19,899 bases of DNA, taken from NCBI GenBank assembly GCA_030066245.1, contig JASJBY010000023.1:1-19899 (forward strand), given 5' to 3'. The notes under the pieces were generated by a model that was not told the origin of the DNA, did no database searches, and was given only the letters and a program-made list of their open reading frames with translations. This document shows positions 7,638-14,759 of the stretch, piece after piece. The position numbers and the translations under genes are program-made. The stretch comes from Gammaproteobacteria bacterium. GTDB taxonomy: Bacteria; Pseudomonadota; Gammaproteobacteria; JAABTG01. Positions within the stretch are counted from its first letter, which is position 1, and every line of letters starts with the position of its first letter.

Positions 7638-9410
7638 ATGACTGCTGTCAGAATTCCTGCCCGCGTCCATCGCTTGACGGCAACGTTGGCCAACCAGATT
7701 GCAGCCGGCGAGGTAGTCGAGCGGCCGGCGTCGGTGGTCAAGGAACTTCTGGAGAACAGCCTGGATGCCGGCGCCCGTGAGGTCTGCATCGACGTGGAGA
7801 GGGGCGGTAAACGTTTGATACGCCTGCGGGACGACGGCGAAGGCATTCACCCCGACGACCTGGTACTGGCGTTGGACCGGCACGCCACCAGCAAGATCGT
7901 CACCCTGGACGACTTGACGCACATAGCCAGTCTGGGCTTCAGGGGAGAAGCCTTACCGAGCATCGCGTCGGTATCGAGGCTCAGTATTACGTCCCGGTGT
8001 CAAGGCTCAGACACCGGCTGGCGGATGACAGCGGAGGGCAAGCCGCCAGAGGCGGCCTTGGAGCCGGTGCCTCACCCGGTGGGCACCACGGTGGAGGTGC
8101 GCGACCTGTTCTTCAACACGCCGGCGAGGCGGAAATTCCTGCGCAGCGATAGAACCGAGTTCGGGCACCTGCAGGAAGTGGTCAGGCGCATCGGGTTGAG
8201 CCGACTCGACCTGGCCGTTCGGCTCAACCACGAGCGGCGTGAGGTAATCAGACTCCGTGCCGGCCTTGACGGCCCCGAGCGCAGCCGCCGGGTGGCGGCG
8301 GTTTGCGGTGCGGCGTTCCTGCAGCAGGCCGTTCCAGTGGAGTTCGAGGCGGTGGGGCTGCGGCTATGGGGCTGGATTGGCGGCCCGGAACATTCGCGCA
8401 GCGCAGCCGACGGCCAGTTCTTCTTCCTGAACGGGAGGACCATCCGGGATAAGCTGGTTTCCCACGCGGTGCGGCAGGCCTATGCCGACGTGCTGCCCCC
8501 GGGGCGGCAACCCGCCTACGTGCTCTACCTGGAAATGGAGCCAACGCAGGCAGACGTGAACGTACATCCAACCAAGCACGAGGTGCGTTTTCGGGACGGC
8601 CGGCTGGTCCATGACTTCGTGGCCCGCCACTTGGCCCACGCGCTAGGGTCGACCTCCATGCTTGTGCCCTCTGCGGATGCTCCGGCGTATACGCCCAGAG
8701 TAGCGGGCAGGACGCGCGGCGCGGTGCGCTTCGGGGGTGAACGGATACGGGAGTCCGTGGGTGATTACGCCGCACTGATGGGAGGGGGCGGCAATGCCGC
8801 CTCCCCCCTGGGGTATAGCCTCGGACAGGTACATGGTCGGTTCCTGCTGGCCCGGAACGAGCTTGGCCTGGTGCTGGTCGATATGCCTGCGGCCTGGCGG
8901 CGCGTTACTGAGAGTCGGCTTCGACTGGCCCTGGAGCAAGGGCAGCTCAAGTCTCAGCCTCTGCTGGTGCCGGTCAGCGTTGAATTGCCGCCCGGCTTGG
9001 CTGGTATGGCGGAAGAGAAGCCGGAGCCCCTGCGCCGCCTGGGCTTCGATGTGGTCCGCAATGGTCCCGCCTCGGTCGCCGTGCACCGGGTGCCGGCCCT
9101 GTTGAAGGAGGCGGAACCTCAGGCGCTGGTCAAGTCCGCCCTTGCGGCCCTGGCGAAACATGATCCGGACGGGGCGACCGGCAGCGACCTGGTGGCGCTT
9201 ATTCCCGCACTGACGGCCGATGCTACCCCGACGTTCGACGGCCAGTCCCGAGAAGACTTGGACAGGCTATTGCAACAGGTGGACCGGGAAAGCGCCCGAT
9301 ACCCGGGCAATCCCCTCTGGGTCCAACCGAGTGAGAGCGATCTGGAAGGCCTGTTCAAGCGCTGCGCGCCTTCCCCCGGCATACCCAGCCAGAGGGGCAA
9401 GTCATTGTGA
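7638..9410 (+). CDS. mutL: DNA mismatch repair protein MutL
   Basis: ATPase that links mismatch recognition by MutS to strand incision. The N-terminal GHKL ATPase is complete: KELLENSLDAGA (35-46), DDGEGI (65-70), GFRGEAL (100-106), and the family motif NTPARRKF after it. A Gly/Pro/Arg-rich linker (~345-390) leads to the dimerisation domain, starting near LGYSLGQVHGRFLLAR. The endonuclease motif usually DMHAAHER is DMPAAWRR at 415-422, and the C-terminal CPHGRP-type motif is YPGNPLW (555-561), so metal binding is probably lost, as in E. coli MutL, which uses MutH to nick DNA. Length 590 against 615 in E. coli. The ribosome binding site before ATG 7638 is weak. miaA starts 52 bp downstream. 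Confidence 0.96.
   Translation: MTAVRIPARVHRLTATLANQIAAGEVVERPASVVKELLENSLDAGAREVCIDVERGGKRLIRLRDDGEGIHPDDLVLALDRHATSKIVTLDDLTHIASLGFRGEALPSIASVSRLSITSRCQGSDTGWRMTAEGKPPEAALEPVPHPVGTTVEVRDLFFNTPARRKFLRSDRTEFGHLQEVVRRIGLSRLDLAVRLNHERREVIRLRAGLDGPERSRRVAAVCGAAFLQQAVPVEFEAVGLRLWGWIGGPEHSRSAADGQFFFLNGRTIRDKLVSHAVRQAYADVLPPGRQPAYVLYLEMEPTQADVNVHPTKHEVRFRDGRLVHDFVARHLAHALGSTSMLVPSADAPAYTPRVAGRTRGAVRFGGERIRESVGDYAALMGGGGNAASPLGYSLGQVHGRFLLARNELGLVLVDMPAAWRRVTESRLRLALEQGQLKSQPLLVPVSVELPPGLAGMAEEKPEPLRRLGFDVVRNGPASVAVHRVPALLKEAEPQALVKSALAALAKHDPDGATGSDLVALIPALTADATPTFDGQSREDLDRLLQQVDRESARYPGNPLWVQPSESDLEGLFKRCAPSPGIPSQRGKSL
8780..8808 (+). repeat. GC-rich near-perfect hairpin inside the mutL linker
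   Basis: The arms GGGAGGGGGCGGC (8780-8792) and GCCGCCTCCCCCC (8796-8808) flank AAT. Eleven Watson-Crick pairs, one G-T wobble and one A-C mismatch make a very stable RNA or DNA hairpin. It encodes Gly/Ala-rich linker residues, where selection on protein sequence is weak. Confidence 0.6.
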
Positions 9411-9462
9411 GGAGTTGCCGGCGCAGTCAAACCGCCGTGCGAATCTCGAGCAGTTGGCGCCC

Positions 9463-10401
9463 ATGAGCAAGCCCCTCGCTGTGTTCCTCATGGGGCCGAC
9501 GGCCAGCGGCAAAACGGGAGTCGCCGTAGAACTCGTACGGCGACTCCCGTGTGCCATCGTCAGCGTGGATTCGGCAATGGTTTTCCGGGGCATGGACATC
9601 GGTACAGCGAAGCCCACGCCGGACGTGCTGGCCCAGGCTCCCCATCGGCTGATCGACATCGTCGATCCCGCGAACGCCTACTCCGCGGCTCAGTTCAGGA
9701 CGGACGCCTTGCGCGAGATGGGTAGTATGGCCGCCACCGGTCGGGTGCCGTTGCTGGTCGGGGGCACTGGACTCTACTTTCGCGCCCTGGAGCGGGGTCT
9801 GTCGCCATTGCCCTCTGCGAATCCGGCGGTGCGGCGAGGGCTGAGCGCAGAGGCTGAGCGATCTGGCTGGCCTTCTCTCCACGCGCGGCTGGCGCAGGTG
9901 GACCGTGCATCGGCGGCCAGGATCCATCCTAACGATCCTCAGCGCATTCAGCGGGCGCTGGAGGTTTTTCAGCTCACCGGCCGCCCCATGAGCGCGTTGT
10001 TCAGGGAGCGCAGCGAGAGAGCCTTGCCCTACCGTCTGCTCAAGGTCGTGTTGTTGCCCCCTGATCGCGAGGAGCTGCATGCCCGGATTGCAGCTCGATT
10101 CCGGGAGATGCTGAAGGACGGATTCGTGGACGAGGTGGCCGGCCTTCGCGCTCGGGGCGACCTGCACTTGGGACTGCCGTCCATGCGCGCGGTCGGTTAT
10201 CGCCAGGTGTGGCTATGTCTTGACGGTCGTTACGACACGAAAACGATGACGGACAAGGCGGTTGCCGCAACGCGGCAGCTCGCCAAGCGGCAGATGACCT
10301 GGCTGAAAAACGAAACGGAAACCGGTTCGGTTGTGCCATTCTCTCCGAATCTCGTGAATAATGTCTTGAAATTGCTGGAGCGCGCCTTCGCGCGCGACTA
10401 G
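9463..10401 (+). CDS. miaA: tRNA dimethylallyltransferase MiaA
   Basis: Transfers the dimethylallyl group of DMAPP to N6 of adenosine 37 in tRNAs that read UNN codons; MiaB later methylthiolates it. Seen: P-loop GPTASGKT (11-18), SVDSAMVFRGMDIGTAKP, PHRLIDIVDP, YSAAQFRTDA, LVGGTGLYFRAL, and the C-terminal SMRAVGYRQVW and ATRQLAKRQMTWL. ATG 9463 gives 312 residues (E. coli 316) and places the N-terminus as in the family. The frame is open further upstream inside mutL, but that part is out-of-frame mutL sequence. The ribosome binding site is poor, so translation may depend on mutL. A GCGCGC-CTTC-GCGCGC hairpin (10380-10395) overlaps the last codons. Confidence 0.96.
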   Translation: MSKPLAVFLMGPTASGKTGVAVELVRRLPCAIVSVDSAMVFRGMDIGTAKPTPDVLAQAPHRLIDIVDPANAYSAAQFRTDALREMGSMAATGRVPLLVGGTGLYFRALERGLSPLPSANPAVRRGLSAEAERSGWPSLHARLAQVDRASAARIHPNDPQRIQRALEVFQLTGRPMSALFRERSERALPYRLLKVVLLPPDREELHARIAARFREMLKDGFVDEVAGLRARGDLHLGLPSMRAVGYRQVWLCLDGRYDTKTMTDKAVAATRQLAKRQMTWLKNETETGSVVPFSPNLVNNVLKLLERAFARD

Positions 10402-10591
10402 TATATGCGAGATGTTCGGGAGGCGTGCACTCGCTCCGCCGGTTCGGCCAGTCGCCTCGCGAAGCCGGCCTGCGAACTGAAGTCGGTTCCCGGCAGTCAT
10501 TAAAAGTGTCGGATCATGTCGAACCCGGGGTAAGGCAAATCGGGCCTCACGAAAAGCGTCTAACGGCTTGATCTGCAACTGCCGCAACACC

Positions 10592-10620
10592 CTGTTGGGT
10601 TCAGGAATCTAGGTTATACT
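10592..10620 (+). promoter_or_regulatory. candidate hfq promoter
   Basis: TATACT at 10615-10620 is a good -10 box (5 of 6), 46 bp before the hfq start. The -35 is poorly defined: CTGTTG at 10592-10597 has 17-bp spacing but few consensus matches, while TTGGGT at 10595-10600 is too close. Expression of hfq from its own promoter in the miaA-hfq gap is known in E. coli and is plausible here. Confidence 0.4.
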
Positions 10621-10665
10621 GTGTGTTTCGGACGCGGGACACAATAACAACTAAGGAGTACGACA

Positions 10666-10914
10666 ATGAGCAAAGGCCAGACGCTGCAGGACCCCTTTCT
10701 CAATACCCTGCGTAAGGAACGGATCCCCGTGTCCATATTCCTGGTCAACGGCATCAAGCTGCAGGGCCAAATCGAATCCTTCGACCAGTTCGTGGTACTC
10801 CTCAAGAATTCCGTCAGCCAGATGGTGTACAAGCATGCCATCTCGACCATCGTGCCAGCCCGCAACGTCAAACTGCCTCGGGCAACCGAAGACCCTGGCG
10901 TAGACGACGGCTGA
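10666..10914 (+). CDS. hfq: RNA chaperone Hfq
   Basis: Hexameric Sm-like protein that anneals small regulatory RNAs to mRNAs and controls their stability. The whole Sm core is present: LNTLRKERIPVSIFLVNGIKLQGQIESF and later Y55-K56-H57, the proximal-face U-binding signature. The rim patch reads R16-K17-E18-R19 (RRER in E. coli), and residue 25 on the distal face is Phe instead of Tyr. At 82 residues the protein has a short C-terminal tail ending in an acidic tip (EDPGVDDG), much shorter than the 102-residue E. coli protein. The start is certain: AAGGAG at 10653-10658 lies 7 bp before ATG. miaA is upstream and hflX downstream, the classical order. Confidence 0.98.
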   Translation: MSKGQTLQDPFLNTLRKERIPVSIFLVNGIKLQGQIESFDQFVVLLKNSVSQMVYKHAISTIVPARNVKLPRATEDPGVDDG

Positions 10915-10953
10915 GACCAGGGATCGTTAACCTCCAATTGCTTGCTGCGTTCC

Positions 10954-10973
10954 CCTCGTTTCTTCCAACGAGG
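10954..10973 (+). terminator. hairpin between hfq and hflX
   Basis: CCTCGTT (10954-10960) and AACGAGG (10967-10973) are perfect 7-bp arms around a 6-nt loop, 40 nt after the hfq stop. No T tract follows, so it is more likely a partial or Rho-assisted terminator, or an mRNA-stabilising stem, than a strong intrinsic terminator. Confidence 0.4.
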
Positions 10974-11047
10974 CCACGTAAGCGGCGAGTGTGTCGGGGT
11001 CCGGGCGTCGGGTGTTTCCCGCACCAGTCCGTTGCAGGCTTGAATGA

Positions 11048-12343
11048 GTGAACCACCCAGCGAAACCTCTCAAGACCCGAGCCCTACTGGTTCACGTTCA
11101 TTTCAAGACGCGGCACGCACAGGAGCATCTGGACGAGTGCAAAGATCTGGCTGCGGCGGCTGGTGCCGTCACTGTGGCCGTGGTCACAGCCACGCGGGAT
11201 GCGTCGGACCCCCGCCTGTTCGTCGGTCGTGGTAAGGCAGACGAGATTCGAGAGCAGGTCACGGCGACCGAAGTCCAGCTGATCCTGGTTAACCACGATC
11301 TGGCTCCAGCCCATCAGCGCAATCTGGAACAGCACGTGCAATGCCGGGTCCTGGACCGCACCGGCCTTATTCTTGACATCTTTGCCCGCCGGGCCCGGTC
11401 GTTCGAAGGCAAGTTGCAGGTGGAACTGGCACAACTCAGGCATCTGTCCACACGCCTGGTGCGCGGCTGGACCCATCTGGAGCGCCAGAAAGGCGGCATC
11501 GGACTCCGGGGGCCGGGAGAAAAACAGCTGGAGACCGACCGTCGGCTGATCGGTAAACGCATCAAACAAATCAGCCAGCGCTTGGATAAAGTGCGCCGTC
11601 AGCGAGGCGTGCAACGAGCGACACGGCGCAAGGCGGCGTTTCCTCTGATATCGCTGGTGGGCTACACGAACGCCGGCAAATCCACCCTTTTCAACCGCTT
11701 GACTGGGGCGCGAGCTACGGTTGCCGACCAGCTGTTTGCCACTCTCGACCCGACTCTCCGGCGCCTGGACGTGGGCGGCGGTCTTAGCGTCATACTGGCT
11801 GACACGGTGGGGTTCATCCGGCACTTGCCTCACGAGCTGGTGGCCGCCTTTCATTCGACGTTGGAGGAGACTCGGGAGGCCGACCTGCTGCTGCACGTTA
11901 TCGATGCCACTGATCCCGAGCGGCAGGCCAAGACCGAGCAGGTGAATGCTGTACTGGCAGAAATCGGTGCAGGCGCGGTGCCGCAAATCGAGGTCTTTAA
12001 CAAACTCGACCGCTTGGAGGGTGCCCGGCCGCGGGTGGAACGCGAGGCCGGCGGCACGGTCAGAGTCTGGACATCCGCTGGCACGGGCGCAGGACGAGAG
12101 TTGCTTACCGCGGTCATCCGGTCGCAGCTGATGACAGACACCGTTCACCGCTTCCTCCGGCTTCCGCTGAGCGCGGGACGACTTCGCGCTCGGCTATTCG
12201 AGATGGGAGCAGTCGTGGACGAGCGGCAGCACGGCGGCGAGTGGATATTGGAAGTGCTGGTACGACACAGCGACTATGCCCGACTGTGCCAGGCCGAAGG
12301 CTTCAACCCGATTGAGGTTGCGGGTGCGCGTCCGGGACCATAA
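11048..12343 (+). CDS. hflX: ribosome-associated GTPase HflX
   Basis: GTPase that binds the 50S subunit and rescues stalled ribosomes after heat or antibiotic stress. The N-terminal HflX domain shows LFVGRGKADEI, DRTGLILDIFARRARSFEGKLQVELAQL and GWTHLERQKGGIGLRGPGEKQLETDRR. The GTPase core has G1 GYTNAGKST (205-213), G2 LFATLDPT, G3 DTVGF and G4 NKLD. The C-terminal domain ends at residue 431, close to the 426 of E. coli. I use GTG 11048 because it aligns with the family start; the ATG four bases earlier (11044) is in another frame. Ribosome binding signals are weak. Downstream is an intrinsic terminator that separates it from hflK. Confidence 0.96.
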   Translation: MNHPAKPLKTRALLVHVHFKTRHAQEHLDECKDLAAAAGAVTVAVVTATRDASDPRLFVGRGKADEIREQVTATEVQLILVNHDLAPAHQRNLEQHVQCRVLDRTGLILDIFARRARSFEGKLQVELAQLRHLSTRLVRGWTHLERQKGGIGLRGPGEKQLETDRRLIGKRIKQISQRLDKVRRQRGVQRATRRKAAFPLISLVGYTNAGKSTLFNRLTGARATVADQLFATLDPTLRRLDVGGGLSVILADTVGFIRHLPHELVAAFHSTLEETREADLLLHVIDATDPERQAKTEQVNAVLAEIGAGAVPQIEVFNKLDRLEGARPRVEREAGGTVRVWTSAGTGAGRELLTAVIRSQLMTDTVHRFLRLPLSAGRLRARLFEMGAVVDERQHGGEWILEVLVRHSDYARLCQAEGFNPIEVAGARPGP

Positions 12344-12356
12344 AATCCCCGGAGCT

Positions 12357-12383
12357 AGGGCGCATAGCGCCTTTTCTTTTGTC
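12357..12383 (+). terminator. intrinsic terminator between hflX and hflK
   Basis: The stem GGCGC (12359-12363) and GCGCC (12367-12371) surrounds an ATA loop and can extend outward by a G-T and an A-T pair. It is followed at once by TTTTCTTTTGTC (12372-12383). It lies 14 nt after the hflX stop and 25 nt before the hflK start. The 3-nt loop is tight but allowed. Confidence 0.7.
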
Positions 12384-12408
12384 TATTTTTTCCGACGGAG
12401 TAACCCAA

Positions 12409-13587
12409 ATGGCCTGGAACGAACCGGGCGGCGGCCGGGATCCCTGGAGTGGCGGCGACGGCAGGCAAGGGCCGCCAGATTTGGAAGAGGCCTTACGCAC
12501 TCTACAAGCGAAGCTTGCAAAGGTGTTTGGAGGCGGCAAGCCCGGCGGGGGCGGCGGGGGGCGCCTCGGCTCCGTGGGTGTTGGCCTGATCGTCGCCATT
12601 CTGCTTGTAGTATGGGTGTTTTTCGGCATTTATATCATCGAGCCGGCCGAGCAGGGCGTTGTGACGCGTTTTGGAAAGTATGTACGCACTGTGGGCCCGG
12701 GGCCTCACTGGCTGCCGTACTTCATCGAGGACGTGGAGAAGGTCAACGTCGAGGAAGTGCGCACAGCGGAGATCGGCTATCGGACCGCCGGACGCAGCCA
12801 GGGAGCCGTACCTCGCGAAGCGCTGATGCTGACCCAGGACGAGAACATCGTCGACCTCAGGTTCGCCGTCCAATATCGTGTCGCCCAGCCGGAGTTTTTC
12901 CTATTTAACGTGCTCGACCCGGTGGTTACGCTTCGTCAGGTAACCGAAAGCGCTGTCCGGGAAATCGTTGGCCAGAGCAAACTTGACTTCGTTCTGACCG
13001 AAGGGCGGAGCGCGGTAGCGGCAAGCACCCGAGAGATGATTCAAGAGATTCTTGAGCTGTACAAGGTGGGAATTCGAATAACCAGTGTCAATATGCAGGC
13101 GGCACAGCCGCCCGCCGAGGTCCAGGAGGCTTTCGCCGACGTAGTCAAAGCCCGCGAGGACGAAGTCCGCCTGAAGAACGAAGCTGAAGCGTACGCAAAT
13201 GATATCCTGCCGAAGGCGCGCGGTGATGCGGACGCCATTCGCGAGCAAGCCGAAGGCTACAAGCAACGTGTAATCGCAGAGGCCGACGGTGCTACCAGTC
13301 GATTCCTGGCGGTGATGCGCGAGTACGAGCGCGCTCCCGAAGTAACCCGACAGCGCCTCTACCTGGAATCCGTGGAGTCAGTCCTTGGCAGCACCAGCAA
13401 AGTACTCGTGGACGTCAAGGGCGGCAACAACTTGCTTTATGTGCCCCTCGACAAAATGCTAACAGGCGGTCGCAACGAGGGCGTCGCGGGCTTCGAGGGT
13501 ACGCCTGGTAGCGACGCCGGTCGCTCCATGAGTGACGATGACCTGCTGCGACGACAGCGGGAGAGTTTAAGAGGGAGGTCTCGCTGA
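12409..13587 (+). CDS. hflK: HflK, SPFH-domain membrane protein, FtsH modulator
   Basis: Partner of HflC in the large membrane cage that surrounds the FtsH protease and restricts its access to substrates. The N-terminus is a Gly/Pro-rich cytoplasmic segment (MAWNEPGGGRDPW, then a poly-Gly stretch around 41-53), followed by one transmembrane helix (~55-77) and the SPFH/Band-7 domain beginning IIEPAEQGVVTRFGKY. A long Ala/Glu/Arg-rich helix follows (RLKNEAEAYANDILPKARGDA). I set the start at ATG 12409 because CGGAG at 12396-12400 is 8 bp upstream and the protein opens as HflK proteins do; an ATT at 12379 in the same frame falls inside the terminator T tract. Length 392 residues. Its stop overlaps the hflC start (TGATG). 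Confidence 0.96.
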   Translation: MAWNEPGGGRDPWSGGDGRQGPPDLEEALRTLQAKLAKVFGGGKPGGGGGGRLGSVGVGLIVAILLVVWVFFGIYIIEPAEQGVVTRFGKYVRTVGPGPHWLPYFIEDVEKVNVEEVRTAEIGYRTAGRSQGAVPREALMLTQDENIVDLRFAVQYRVAQPEFFLFNVLDPVVTLRQVTESAVREIVGQSKLDFVLTEGRSAVAASTREMIQEILELYKVGIRITSVNMQAAQPPAEVQEAFADVVKAREDEVRLKNEAEAYANDILPKARGDADAIREQAEGYKQRVIAEADGATSRFLAVMREYERAPEVTRQRLYLESVESVLGSTSKVLVDVKGGNNLLYVPLDKMLTGGRNEGVAGFEGTPGSDAGRSMSDDDLLRRQRESLRGRSR

Positions 13588-14465
13588 TGCCCCAGAACAA
13601 AGTGTGGCCGATTATCCTCGTCGGTCTGCTCGTGGTGCTCGCCTTTGCCATCTTCACCGTGCACGAGCGCGAGAAAGCGATGCTTTTTCAGCTTGGCAAG
13701 GTGGTACGTGCAGACTACACACCGGGCCTGTATCTCAAGGTGCCGTTTTTTCAGAACGTCCGCAAATTCGACGCCCGTATCCAGTACCTGGATGCCGCGC
13801 CTGAGCCTTTTCTCACCAGTGAGAAAAAGAACGTTCTTGTGGATGCCTTCGTCAAATGGCGCATCGACGACGTGGAACGGTATTTCACCAGCACCGGCGG
13901 GAACGTAGCCCGCGCCAACGCCCGGCTTGAGCAGCTTATCCGGCGGGGTCTGAAAGATGAGTTCGGCAAGCGCACGGTTCAAGAAGTGGTAGCGGGAGAA
14001 CGCGCCAACATCATGGATATCCTGACGGTGACGTTAAACGAGTCCGCATCGGAATTCGGCATCGATATCGTGGACGTGCGCGTCAAACGCATCGACCTGC
14101 CACCGGAAATCAGCTCTTCGGTCTATCGGCGTATGGCAGCTGAACGGCAGCGAGTGGCTCGTGAGCTTCGCGCCCAGGGTAACGAGGAGGCCAAGCGGAT
14201 CCGCGCGCGAGCAGAGCGCGAACGCGAAGTGATCCTCGCCGAGGCTGACCGTGACGCGCAGCAGACTCGTGGCCAGGGGGACGCGAAAGCAGCCGAAACC
14301 TATGCCAACGCTTACAACCAGAATCCGGAGTTTTTTGCGCTGTCCCGTAGCTTGAACGCTTACAAGAACACGTTCACGGACCGTTCCGACGTCCTGCTAC
14401 TGCAACCCGACAGCGACTTCTTCCAATACTTCCGCTATCTCGAGGGGCCGCCGAAGAGCCAGTAA
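13587..14465 (+). CDS. hflC: HflC, SPFH-domain membrane protein, FtsH modulator
   Basis: Second subunit of the HflKC complex. One transmembrane helix near the N-terminus (~7-23, WPIILVGLLVVLAFAIF) is followed by the SPFH domain (EREKAMLFQLGKVVRADYTPG, then KVPFFQNVRKFDARI). A charged helical segment with RMAAERQRVARELRAQG and AEADRDAQQTRGQG follows, and the protein ends at 292 residues. The ATG overlaps the hflK TGA by one base, and GAGGGAGG at 13571-13578 supplies a strong ribosome binding site, so the two subunits should be translated in coupled fashion. Downstream is the YjeT-type gene, as in many gammaproteobacteria. Confidence 0.97.
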   Translation: MPQNKVWPIILVGLLVVLAFAIFTVHEREKAMLFQLGKVVRADYTPGLYLKVPFFQNVRKFDARIQYLDAAPEPFLTSEKKNVLVDAFVKWRIDDVERYFTSTGGNVARANARLEQLIRRGLKDEFGKRTVQEVVAGERANIMDILTVTLNESASEFGIDIVDVRVKRIDLPPEISSSVYRRMAAERQRVARELRAQGNEEAKRIRARAEREREVILAEADRDAQQTRGQGDAKAAETYANAYNQNPEFFALSRSLNAYKNTFTDRSDVLLLQPDSDFFQYFRYLEGPPKSQ

Positions 14466-14502
14466 GGGCCGCCGCGGGTCTGCACACCGGGCGGGGCGGC
14501 CC
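14466..14502 (+). other. long-loop inverted repeat after hflC
   Basis: GGGCCGCC (14466-14473) and GGCGGCCC (14495-14502) are perfect 8-bp arms, 21 nt apart, starting right after the hflC stop. There is no T tract. It may be an mRNA 3'-end structure or a weak attenuator before the small membrane protein gene. Confidence 0.35.
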
Positions 14503-14557
14503 CGGGTCGAAGCACCCAGGCTCCTCCGACGGCCCAGGGGAGCGGCGCGAGTTGACC

Positions 14558-14743
14558 ATGTGGAGCGACCTTCTGGCAGCGATTGCGCTGGTACTTGTCA
14601 TCGAGGGGATAATACCCTTCATTAATCCTTCAAGCCTTCGCCGGGCGCTTATCATGATAGCGCAGATGAATGACAACACCCTTAGGTTCACCGGGCTGAC
14701 CAGCATGATCCTGGGAATCCTGCTCCTGAACCTTATCCGGTGA
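14558..14743 (+). CDS. DUF2065 (YjeT-like) small inner-membrane protein
   Basis: A 61-residue protein that is almost all membrane segments: a helix at ~3-20 (DLLAAIALVLVIEGIIPFI), a short polar turn NPSSLRRALIMIAQMNDNTLR, and a second helix GLTSMILGILLLNLI. The pattern ALVLVIEGIIPFINP followed by a D-N-x-L-R motif matches E. coli YjeT, which also sits between hflC and purA. Function is unknown; a link with HflKC is only suggested by position. TTG 14552 in the same frame has better spacing (9 bp) to GGGGAG at 14537-14542, while ATG 14558 is 15 bp away, so the protein may be two residues longer. Confidence 0.85.
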   Translation: MWSDLLAAIALVLVIEGIIPFINPSSLRRALIMIAQMNDNTLRFTGLTSMILGILLLNLIR

Positions 14744-14759
14744 GGTCCCTCTAGTCACC

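Noticed and set aside
9220..9462. N-terminal extension of MiaA by 81 residues
   Set aside because: The extension is mutL coding sequence read in another frame, and MiaA proteins begin close to the P-loop, as from ATG 9463.
11084..12148. A 354-codon open frame antisense to hflX
   Set aside because: It lies wholly opposite a highly conserved gene, has no family resemblance, and its Gln/Arg/Leu-rich composition is what the complement of GC-rich coding DNA gives.
12529..12573. G-quadruplex in the hflK glycine linker
   Set aside because: The G-runs simply reflect a poly-Gly segment usual for HflK, and several runs are only two bases long.
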